This document shows positions 54,472-61,746 of a DNA stretch of 64,000 bases, piece after piece (position 1 is the stretch's first letter; every line of letters begins with the position of its first letter). The position numbers and the translations under genes were made by a program. Origin of the DNA: Microbulbifer sp. TB1203 (GTDB lineage: Bacteria; Pseudomonadota; Gammaproteobacteria; Pseudomonadales; Cellvibrionaceae); NCBI RefSeq assembly GCF_030997045.1, contig NZ_CP116899.1, positions 1,240,001-1,304,000 of the forward strand. Reading direction: 5' to 3'. The notes under the pieces were generated by a model. It saw nothing but the letters and a program-made list of their open reading frames with translations. It was not told the origin of the DNA and ran no database searches.

Positions 54472-55029
54472 GTGACAATGTCCAACAACCAGTCCCATGC
54501 GGCATTATCGAGAACCGTTACGGAAAAACTACGCGACGGACGAGTGGTGACAATTCGCCCGATGGACAGGGGTGATATTGAGCTGGAGAGAGAATTCATC
54601 ACCAACCTGTCGCCGGAATCCCGCCACTTCCGCTTTCTCGGCGCTGTCAGTAAGCCGAGCCAGAAATTGCTGGAGCAGCTGACCGATATCGATCATGATC
54701 GGCACGAGGCCTTTATTGCGCTTATCCAGGACGGCTCCGCGGAAAAGGAAATCGGCGTATCCCACTACGCGCTGGACCCGGACGGCAGGAGCGGTGAGTG
54801 CGCGGTGGTGGTGGCCGATGAGTGGCAGAATATGGGCCTGGGCACGCTTCTGATCAACCGCCTGATCGAGACGGCCCGGGCTCGCGGCATAGGGAGCCTC
54901 TACTCGATAGACTCAAGTGGGAATTTCAAGCTCCGGGAGGTGGCGCGCGAAATGGGCTGGGAGTGTCATACAGACCCTGGAGACCGCGCCCAGGTAATTT
55001 ACAGTCTCGATCTGACCGCCGCCGCTTAG
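54472..55029 (+). CDS. GNAT-family N-acetyltransferase
   Basis: A 185-residue acetyltransferase: RPMDRGDIELEREFITNLSPESR, then the acetyl-CoA-binding VADEWQNMGLGTLLINRLIETARARGI. Single-domain relatives acetylate acetyl-CoA synthetases, and the next gene is such a synthetase-like ligase with a conserved Lys-containing motif, so that pairing is plausible. A GTG at 54472, 5 bases after AGGAG, is preferred to the ATG at 54478. A truncated copy of its 5' end survives at 27089-27133. Confidence 0.88.
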   Translation: MTMSNNQSHAALSRTVTEKLRDGRVVTIRPMDRGDIELEREFITNLSPESRHFRFLGAVSKPSQKLLEQLTDIDHDRHEAFIALIQDGSAEKEIGVSHYALDPDGRSGECAVVVADEWQNMGLGTLLINRLIETARARGIGSLYSIDSSGNFKLREVAREMGWECHTDPGDRAQVIYSLDLTAAA

Positions 55030-55352
55030 CTACGGCGCGGGCCGGCTGTGTATTGTCGTGGTCCTGGCCCTCTTCGGTGCGCACAGTGCATCCCGCATTT
55101 CCGGCGCAGCCCCGAGCCAGACATATTATCACGCCACCGACTTTGATCAGGGCCATACCGTCGGACAGCCTGTTGTAATCCGAGGGGTGTGTTCCAGTTG
55201 TCCGTGAATCTTCTCCATCTGCGCGTCAATTTCCTCCTGGGGCCGACGCCGCCGACTATAGTTGGGTCATCCTGGTCACGATATTTTGCGCACGTGGCCT
55301 AGTTCCTCCAATACCGCATTTTTATGTGGCCCGCCAGTAATTGTAAACGCCT
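55030..55352. other. Spacer between the GNAT and ligase genes
   Basis: About 320 bases. No gene, strong hairpin or known operator was recognised. It presumably holds the promoter of the ligase-dehydrogenase operon. Confidence 0.4.
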
Positions 55353-57116
55353 ATGTATGAAAAGGTGATCAAAAAGAACAGCGAGAACTGGGAGTTGATT
55401 CCCAACCTGCTGGATTATGACGCCGCCCGTGAAAACTTCAGCTGGGAGCACGAGCTGGAGTCGCTCGACGGCCTGCCCGACGGCGGCCTGAATATCGCCT
55501 TTGAAGCGGTGGACCGCCATGCCGCCGGCGAGCGGCGCGGGCACCTGGCGCTGCGCTGGCTGGACAGAGACGGCCGGGCGACAGACTTCAGCTACGGCGA
55601 CCTGGGCCGACTGAGCAATCGCTTCGCCAATGTGCTGCGCGACCTGGGCGTAGAAAAAGGCGAGCGCGTCTTCGCTCTCAGCGAGCGCCTTCCCGCTCTC
55701 TATATCGCCGCCCTCGGCACATTGAAAAACGGCAGCGTCTTCTGCCCGCTGTTTTCCGCCTTCGGCCCCGAGCCGCTCCACTCGCGCCTGTCCATCGGCG
55801 AGGCGAAAGTGCTGGTCACCACCGAGAGCCTCTACCGGCGCAAGGTGGCCGCCCTGCGCGACTCCCTGCCGCAGCTGCAGCACTTACTGCTGGTGCGGGA
55901 AAAGGCGCAGGGCGGCCTGCCCGAAGGCACCCTGGATTTCCAGCAATTACTGGATGGCGCCACGGAAGAGTTTTCCATTGTGCAGACCGACCCCGAAGAC
56001 CCGGCGCTGCTGCATTTCACCAGCGGTACCACCGGCAAACCCAAGGGCGCGATTCACGTACACAAGGCTGTAGTGGCTCACCACGCCAGTGCACGCCTGG
56101 CGCTGGACCTGCATCCGCAGGACGTCTTCTGGTGTACCGCCGATCCCGGCTGGGTCACCGGCACCAGCTACGGCATTATCGCCCCATTAATCATAGGCGC
56201 GACTATGATCGTGGACCGGGAGGAATTCGAGCCGGAGCGCTGGTACGGCATATTACGCGATCAGAAAGTCAGCGTCTGGTACACGGCACCCACAGCAGTG
56301 CGCATGATGATGAAATACGGTGCCGAACTGGCACGGCAGTTTGAGCTGCCGGCGCTGCGCTTTATGGCCAGCGTGGGCGAACCCCTGAACCCGGAGGCGG
56401 TGCTCTGGGGCCAGGAGGCCTTCGACCTGCCCTTTCACGACAACTGGTGGCAGACGGAGACCGGCGGCATCATGATCGCCAACTTTTTGAGCCAGCCGAT
56501 CCGCCCCGGCTCCATGGGCAGGCCGCTGCCGGGTATCGAGGCGGCCATAGTGCGCCTGCGCGAAGACGGCGCGGTCGAATTGATAGAGGAAGCCGGCAAG
56601 GAGGGCGAACTGGCGCTGAAGCGCGGCTGGCCGTCCATGTTCCGCGGCTACCTGCATGAGGATGAACGCTACCGCAAATGCTTCCGCGGCGACTGGTACC
56701 TGACCGGCGACCTGGCGCGCCGCGATGAGGACGGCTATTTCTGGTTCGTCGGCCGCGCCGACGACGTGATCAAATCCTCCGGCCATTTGATCGGCCCCTT
56801 CGAGGTGGAGAGCGCGCTGATGGAACACCCGGCGGTGGCCGAGGCCGCGGTGATCGGTGTGCCGGACCCGGTGGCCCTGGAGGTGGTCAAAGCCTTCGTC
56901 TCCCTGAAACCCGGCCACAAAGCCAGCGACCCGCTGCGCACCGAACTGCTCGCCTTCGCCCGCCAGCGCCTGGGCCCGGCGGTGGCGCCGCGGCAGATCG
57001 AAATCGAGGACAGCCTGCCGCGCACCCGCTCCGGCAAGATCATGCGCCGCCTGCTCAAGGCGCGCGAACTGGGCCTGCCCGAGGGCGATACCTCCACCCT
57101 GGAGGGAGGGGACTGA
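55353..57116 (+). CDS. acsA: Acetyl-CoA synthetase-like AMP-forming ligase
   Basis: A 587-residue adenylate-forming enzyme with P-loop FTSGTTGKPKGAIHVHK, the DNWWQTETGG motif of acyl/acetate ligases, YLTGDLARRDEDGYFWFVGR and the C-terminal PRTRSGKIMRR whose Lys is the usual acetylation site. It should activate acetate or a short acyl acid to its CoA thioester in the cytoplasm. Downstream genes are E1 alpha, E1 beta and E2 of a dehydrogenase with 5-base spacing to the first, so one operon is likely. The GNAT gene upstream may regulate it. Confidence 0.9.
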   Translation: MYEKVIKKNSENWELIPNLLDYDAARENFSWEHELESLDGLPDGGLNIAFEAVDRHAAGERRGHLALRWLDRDGRATDFSYGDLGRLSNRFANVLRDLGVEKGERVFALSERLPALYIAALGTLKNGSVFCPLFSAFGPEPLHSRLSIGEAKVLVTTESLYRRKVAALRDSLPQLQHLLLVREKAQGGLPEGTLDFQQLLDGATEEFSIVQTDPEDPALLHFTSGTTGKPKGAIHVHKAVVAHHASARLALDLHPQDVFWCTADPGWVTGTSYGIIAPLIIGATMIVDREEFEPERWYGILRDQKVSVWYTAPTAVRMMMKYGAELARQFELPALRFMASVGEPLNPEAVLWGQEAFDLPFHDNWWQTETGGIMIANFLSQPIRPGSMGRPLPGIEAAIVRLREDGAVELIEEAGKEGELALKRGWPSMFRGYLHEDERYRKCFRGDWYLTGDLARRDEDGYFWFVGRADDVIKSSGHLIGPFEVESALMEHPAVAEAAVIGVPDPVALEVVKAFVSLKPGHKASDPLRTELLAFARQRLGPAVAPRQIEIEDSLPRTRSGKIMRRLLKARELGLPEGDTSTLEGGD

Positions 57117-57121
57117 AAGCG

Positions 57122-58105
57122 ATGGAACAAAAACCCTCCCAGGTGAGCCGCGAACAGGGGCTGCGCTGGCTGAAGGATATGAGCCGCATCCGCCGCATGG
57201 AGGAGAAATGCGCGGAACTCTACGGCCAGGAAAAGATCCGCGGCTTTCTGCACCTCTATATCGGCGAGGAAGCAGTGGCCGCCGGCGCCATGTCGGAACT
57301 GGGCGAGGACGACGCAGTCGTCGCCACCTACCGCGAACACGGCCACGCCCTGATGCGCGGCATTTCCATGAACGCGATCATGGCGGAAATGTACGGCAAA
57401 CTGGAGGGCTGCTCGCACGGTCGTGGTGGCTCCATGCACCTGTTCGACGCGGCGACGCGTTTCTATGGCGGCAATGCCATAGTCTCCGGCGGCCTGCCCC
57501 TGTCGATCGGCCTGGCCCTGGCGGACAAGATGCAAAACCGCAAGCGGGTCACCGCCTGTTTCTTCGGCGAGGGCGCAGTGGCCGAGGGCGAATTCCACGA
57601 ATCCCTGAACCTGGCCGCGCTCTGGCAGCTGCCGGTGCTGTTCGTGTGCGAGAACAACCTCTACGCTATGGGCACCGCCCTGGCGCGCTCGGAATCGGTC
57701 ACCGACATTCATCTGAAAGCCGAGAGCTACGGCATCTTCTCCGCGGCGGTGGACGGCATGGACGTGATTTCGGTGAACACCGCAGTATGCGACGCGGTAA
57801 AAAGAATCCGCAAAAAATCCGCCCCGGCCTTCCTGGAGATGCGCACCTACCGCTTCCGCGCCCACTCCATGTTCGACCCGGAGCTGTATCGCAATAAGGA
57901 GGAGGTGGAGCAGTGGAAGCAGTTGTGCCCGGTCGCCACCCTGACCGCGCGCCTGCGCGCGCAGCAGGTGATCGGCGAGGAGGATATCGCCGCAATCGAA
58001 AATGCCGTCGCCGAGGAAATCCAAACGGCCATCGACTTCGCCGAGGCCGGGCACTGGGAGCCGGTGGAAGACCTCATGAAAGACATCTACACGAATCGAG
58101 GTTAA
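57122..58105 (+). CDS. 2-oxoacid dehydrogenase E1 component, alpha subunit (TPP-dependent)
   Basis: A 327-residue E1 alpha of the pyruvate/acetoin dehydrogenase type. TPP-binding features are GCSHGRGGSMHLFD, FGEGAVAEGEFHESLNLAALW and VCENNLYAMGT. It would decarboxylate pyruvate, acetoin or a related substrate with the beta subunit. GGAGGGAGGGG inside the ligase end serves as ribosome site. Two palindromic repeats separate it from the beta gene. Confidence 0.92.
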   Translation: MEQKPSQVSREQGLRWLKDMSRIRRMEEKCAELYGQEKIRGFLHLYIGEEAVAAGAMSELGEDDAVVATYREHGHALMRGISMNAIMAEMYGKLEGCSHGRGGSMHLFDAATRFYGGNAIVSGGLPLSIGLALADKMQNRKRVTACFFGEGAVAEGEFHESLNLAALWQLPVLFVCENNLYAMGTALARSESVTDIHLKAESYGIFSAAVDGMDVISVNTAVCDAVKRIRKKSAPAFLEMRTYRFRAHSMFDPELYRNKEEVEQWKQLCPVATLTARLRAQQVIGEEDIAAIENAVAEEIQTAIDFAEAGHWEPVEDLMKDIYTNRG

Positions 58106-58118
58106 GCAGAACCACCTT

Positions 58119-58195
58119 GTAGGATGGGCAAAGAAGCGCAGCGACGTGCCCATCATCGGCCAGTTGATGGGCACGCTACGCTTTGCCCATCCTAC
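58119..58195. repeat. GTAGGATGGGCA hairpin repeat, copy 3
   Basis: A 77-bp palindrome, GTAGGATGGGCAAAG at the left and the complementary CTTTGCCCATCCTAC at the right, with inner GTGCCCATCA/TGATGGGCAC. It lies between E1 alpha and E1 beta within a probable operon. Copies 1 and 2 are at 11414 and 37846. Confidence 0.9.
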
Positions 58196-58213
58196 AGTGT
58201 TTGCGTTGAGCCT

Positions 58214-58271
58214 GCTTGCAGGCGAACAAAAAGGTGCCTATGCAAGTTCGCCAGTGTTCGCCTGCAGGCGA
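58214..58271. repeat. REP-like inverted repeat after hairpin copy 3
   Basis: TGCAGGCGAACA (58217-58228) is the exact complement of TGTTCGCCTGCA (58255-58266), with similar bases on both sides, a REP-like palindrome common in gammaproteobacteria. It ends about 40 bases before the E1 beta start. Confidence 0.8.
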
Positions 58272-58308
58272 GCTCCACAAGGGGATTGCAATACAAAATG
58301 GAACGGCG

Positions 58309-59289
58309 ATGAAAACCACCTACCGCGAAGCCATACGCGCCGCATTACGCGAAGCGCTGCAACAGGACAAGCGGGTATTCCTGATGGGCGAGGACGTGGG
58401 CCGCTACGGCGGCTGTTACGCGGTGAGCCAGGGACTGCTGCAGGAATTCGGCGAGGAGCGCATCCGCGATACGCCGCTTTCCGAATCCGCGTTCGTCGGT
58501 GCGGGCATAGGCGCTGCACTGGGCGGCATGCGGCCGATCGTCGAAGTGATGACGGTCAATTTCAGCCTGCTGTGCCTAGACCAGATAGTGAACACCGCCG
58601 CCACACTACGCCATATGTCCGGCGGGCAGTTCAGCGTGCCCATAGTACTGCGCATGACTACCGGCGCCGGCCGCCAACTGGCCGCCCAACACTCCCACAG
58701 CCTGGAGTGCTGGTACGCTCATGTGCCGGGCCTACGTGTAATTGCGCCGGCAACCCTGGAGGATATGCGCGGCATGCTGCGCCTGGCGCTGGACGATCCC
58801 GACCCGGTGATCATCTTCGAGCACAACGCCCTCTATAACCGCGAGGGCGACCTGGCGGAAGACAACAACGTTACGGATATTCGCCGCGCCGCAGTGCGCC
58901 GACAGGGAAAAGATATCAGCCTCATCTGTTACGGCGGCAACCTGCACAAGACCCTCGAGGCCGCAGAGCAGCTGGTGCTGAACGGCATCGACGCCGAGGT
59001 GATCGACCTGCGCTCGCTGCGCCCGCTGGACGAGGAAACTGTTCTCGCCTCGGTGCGCAAGACCCGCCGCGCAGTGATGATCGACGAAAGCTGGCGCAGT
59101 GGCAGCCTGGCGGCGGAAATCGGCATGCGCGTCGCCGAGCAGGCCTTCTACGACCTGGATGCACCCCTGGCACGGGTGTGCACTGCCGAAGTGCCCATCC
59201 CCTACCCCGGGCACCTGGAGCAAGCCGCGCTGCCGCAGGTGGAAACCATTGTAAGCAAAGCACAGGAGGCGATGGCGCAAAATGTCTGA
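58309..59289 (+). CDS. 2-oxoacid dehydrogenase E1 component, beta subunit
   Basis: A 326-residue E1 beta with MGEDVGRYGGCYAVSQGLL, DTPLSESAFVGAGIGAALGG and IDLRSLRPLDEETVLASVRK, the family hallmarks. It completes the E1 with the alpha subunit. The ATG at 58309 has only a weak GGAACGG site; a longer frame from 58216 runs through the repeat and is not preferred. It overlaps the E2 gene by 8 bases. Confidence 0.92.
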   Translation: MKTTYREAIRAALREALQQDKRVFLMGEDVGRYGGCYAVSQGLLQEFGEERIRDTPLSESAFVGAGIGAALGGMRPIVEVMTVNFSLLCLDQIVNTAATLRHMSGGQFSVPIVLRMTTGAGRQLAAQHSHSLECWYAHVPGLRVIAPATLEDMRGMLRLALDDPDPVIIFEHNALYNREGDLAEDNNVTDIRRAAVRRQGKDISLICYGGNLHKTLEAAEQLVLNGIDAEVIDLRSLRPLDEETVLASVRKTRRAVMIDESWRSGSLAAEIGMRVAEQAFYDLDAPLARVCTAEVPIPYPGHLEQAALPQVETIVSKAQEAMAQNV

Positions 59290-60472
59290 GTTCCAGTTGC
59301 CGTCCCTGGGCGCGGATATGGAATCCGCGACCCTGCGCGAGTGGTTCGTAAATCCCGGCGACAGGGTAAAAAAAGGGGATATCGTCGCCGCGGTGGAAAC
59401 CGACAAGGGCATTATCGATATCGAGATTTTCGAGGCCGGCACCGTGGAAAAAATCCTGGTGCAGCCGGATGAAAAAGTACCGGTGGGCACTGTGCTCGCT
59501 ACCTATCGCGGCGAGGGAGAGCCCGAAGAAAAAATCGAAAAGGAAAAAGTTAAAAAAGAGATAGCCGCCGAAAGGGGAAAACCGGCCGCGCCAGAGCCTG
59601 CCGCTACGGCGCCGGCGGTCGCGATACCGGAGGCAAAGGAACGCAAGCGCATCTCCCCCGCCGCGCGCAAGCGCGCGCGCGAACTGGGCATAGATCCGGA
59701 GAAGATCCACGGCACCGGTTCCGGCGGCGCTGTCACTCTGGAAGATGTCATAAGCAGCGCCGGCCCTGCAGCGCTGGTGGAAACAGCCGTGAAAGGGGAG
59801 GAAAAAGCCGAAACCGGCATGCGCCGCGCCATAGCCGCGGCCATGGCCCGCTCGAAAAAGGAAATCCCCCATTATTACCTCTCCACCAGCATCGACCTGA
59901 CCCCAGCTCTCAGCTGGCTGGCGCTGCGCAACGCCGAGCGCCCGCTGCCGCAGCGTATGGTCTACGCGGTGCTGTTGCTGAAGGCAGTGGCACGCGCGCT
60001 GGAAAAGGTGCCGGAGATGAACGGATTCTTTGTCGACGACCAAGCGCAGGTCCACAGCGAGGTGCATATCGGCGTGGCCATCTCCCTGCGCCGCGGCGGC
60101 CTGTTGGTGCCGGGCCTGCGCGACGTGCACAAAAAGGACCTGGATAGCCTGATGCCGGATTTCGCCGACCTGGTCAGCCGTGCCCGGGTTGGCCATCTGC
60201 GCAGCTCGGAGCTGCAGGATGCCACCATCACCGTCACCAGCCTCGGCGAACAGGGCGTGGAGATGGTGTTCCCGATCATCTACCCGCCGCAGCTGGCGAT
60301 CGTCGGCTTCGGTTCCGTTGTCGAGAGAGTCTGGCCGGTGGACGGAAAGCCGCAGATACGGCGTATCATCAACGCCAGCCTCGGCGCCGACCATCGCGCC
60401 AGCGACGGCCACCGTGGTGCCCTCTTCCTGGCCGAAATCGACCGCCTGTTGCAGGAGCCCCAGAAACTTTGA
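59282..60472 (+). CDS. Dihydrolipoamide acyltransferase E2
   Basis: A 396-residue E2. Lipoyl domain residues 1-77 with the lipoylated Lys K42 in VETDKGIIDIE; charged linker 80-120; peripheral-subunit-binding domain RISPAARKRARELGIDPEKI (about 122-141) and then GTGSGGAVTLEDV; catalytic domain 175-396 with HRASDGHRGALF for the active-site His and Asp. It transfers the acyl group to CoA. No E3 gene follows, so a shared dihydrolipoyl dehydrogenase must come from elsewhere. Confidence 0.94.
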   Translation: MSEFQLPSLGADMESATLREWFVNPGDRVKKGDIVAAVETDKGIIDIEIFEAGTVEKILVQPDEKVPVGTVLATYRGEGEPEEKIEKEKVKKEIAAERGKPAAPEPAATAPAVAIPEAKERKRISPAARKRARELGIDPEKIHGTGSGGAVTLEDVISSAGPAALVETAVKGEEKAETGMRRAIAAAMARSKKEIPHYYLSTSIDLTPALSWLALRNAERPLPQRMVYAVLLLKAVARALEKVPEMNGFFVDDQAQVHSEVHIGVAISLRRGGLLVPGLRDVHKKDLDSLMPDFADLVSRARVGHLRSSELQDATITVTSLGEQGVEMVFPIIYPPQLAIVGFGSVVERVWPVDGKPQIRRIINASLGADHRASDGHRGALFLAEIDRLLQEPQKL

Positions 60473-60486
60473 CAAGAAGAGAAACT

Positions 60487-60750
60487 ATGACCCACGAGGA
60501 GATCAGGGCCCTGGCAGTGGAGAAGCTGTTGCAGGTGGCGCCGGACATCGATCCCGATCAGCTGGACCCGGCAGTGCCACTTCGCGGCCAGTACGATTTC
60601 GATTCCATGGACTTCCTGAATTTCGCCATCGCCCTGGGGCGGGAGTTCCAGATGGATATTCCGGAAAAGGATTACGCGGAACTGCAGAACCTGGACGGCG
60701 CCGTCGACTACTTGGCACGGAATATCGGCGACAGTGCCTCCGGGGAATAG
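60487..60750 (+). CDS. Acyl carrier protein next to the dehydrogenase genes
   Basis: An 87-residue carrier protein. The phosphopantetheine attachment motif is YDFDSMDFLNF with Ser40. It is 14 bases after the E2 stop with AAGAGAAAC before the ATG, so it belongs to the operon. ACPs linked to a 2-oxoacid dehydrogenase instead of fatty-acid genes are unusual; the acyl group carried is unknown. A TTG 18 bases upstream is an alternative start. Confidence 0.88.
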   Translation: MTHEEIRALAVEKLLQVAPDIDPDQLDPAVPLRGQYDFDSMDFLNFAIALGREFQMDIPEKDYAELQNLDGAVDYLARNIGDSASGE

Positions 60751-60768
60751 CCTTCGTCTGCAAGCAGC

Positions 60769-60909
60769 CATACCAGCGCAGGCCGGTATCCAGCTCCCTG
60801 GCACCTGAATTAGCCGGCTCGGCGATCCTGCGCCAGGTTCTCCGGGCCATTCGCTTGGCGAATGCTCGCTACCGCATCCATGACTGAGTGGTCGGCCTGC
60901 GCCGGAATG
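60769..60909. repeat. 141-bp palindromic intergenic repeat
   Basis: CATACCAGCGCAGGCCG (60769-60785) is paired with CGGCCTGCGCCGGAATG (60893-60909), allowing a long imperfect stem. The GCGCAGGCCGG core is common in bacterial intergenic repeats. The rest of 60751-61140 has no supported gene. Confidence 0.6.
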
Positions 60910-61140
60910 ATGAAATTTCCAGGGGCGAACCCTGTGTTCACCCGGCGGGCCGCGAGCCCGCGCGCTGAGCTGGAGCCTTCAGCGCTTCAGGTGAATGGCT
61001 CGGCGTTCCCAGAGGATTACTCTTTCGGCACCTTTCTCCACTCCCGAGAGCGGAGAATCCTTTCCTTCCGACCGGTAGTACACAGAATATTCTTAAAGTA
61101 ATCTGCAGGCATCAATGACCACTTTATTGAGAAGGCTGCC

Positions 61141-61611
61141 ATGCGCCAAATAGATGGTGAGCTTTTACTGGACGAACTCGGCGTCGACCATTTAAAAAAT
61201 GCCTCCGCTCTCGGCGCCCTGTCCGACCAGACGATCGCCTACCTAATGAAAAAGGGACGTGTTTACGCTCTGCGCAAAGGCGAGACACTGTTCGAAGACG
61301 GTGCACCGGGAGACACGTTTTTTATCATTCTCAAGGGTTCTTTTTCTTATTATCTGCCATCGAATAATCGTAGCGAGTATATACGCGAATTCAATTTTGG
61401 GATGGAGATAGGGTTCATCAGTATGATCGCGCTAATACCGCGGCCAGGAACTGCGATAGCCTCCAGTGACAGTTATGTCTTGGAGATAACAGCAGACCTG
61501 TTCTACGCCCTGCATTATGAAAGACCTTTGGACTTCGGCGTGCTGCTGATGAACATGTGCCGAGAGTTGGCGCGGAGACTCTTGGAAAGACAAAAAAGAG
61601 ACAACCGCTGA
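61141..61611 (+). CDS. Cyclic-nucleotide-binding-domain protein
   Basis: A 156-residue single-domain protein: LRKGETLFEDGAPGDTFFII and LKGSFSYYLP mark the cNMP beta-roll, followed by helices but no DNA-binding helix-turn-helix. It is not a close copy of the protein at 28380 but has the same fold and lack of output domain. The neighbouring gene is a metal ATPase. Role unknown. Confidence 0.82.
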   Translation: MRQIDGELLLDELGVDHLKNASALGALSDQTIAYLMKKGRVYALRKGETLFEDGAPGDTFFIILKGSFSYYLPSNNRSEYIREFNFGMEIGFISMIALIPRPGTAIASSDSYVLEITADLFYALHYERPLDFGVLLMNMCRELARRLLERQKRDNR

Positions 61612-61746
61612 TCCGCGTTGAAGCACCGGCGCCGAGCATCCGTGCCAGACTGATAGTCTATTGCCACGGCGAACCTGCGCGAACGCAGTGCTGTGGGCGA
61701 AACAACCTATAGCCGGTCGCACACCACTATATGAAGTCTCCCGACC

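Noticed and set aside
60862..61101. 79-codon frame between the ACP and cNMP genes
   Set aside because: It overlaps the palindromic repeat and shows no family motif or ribosome site.
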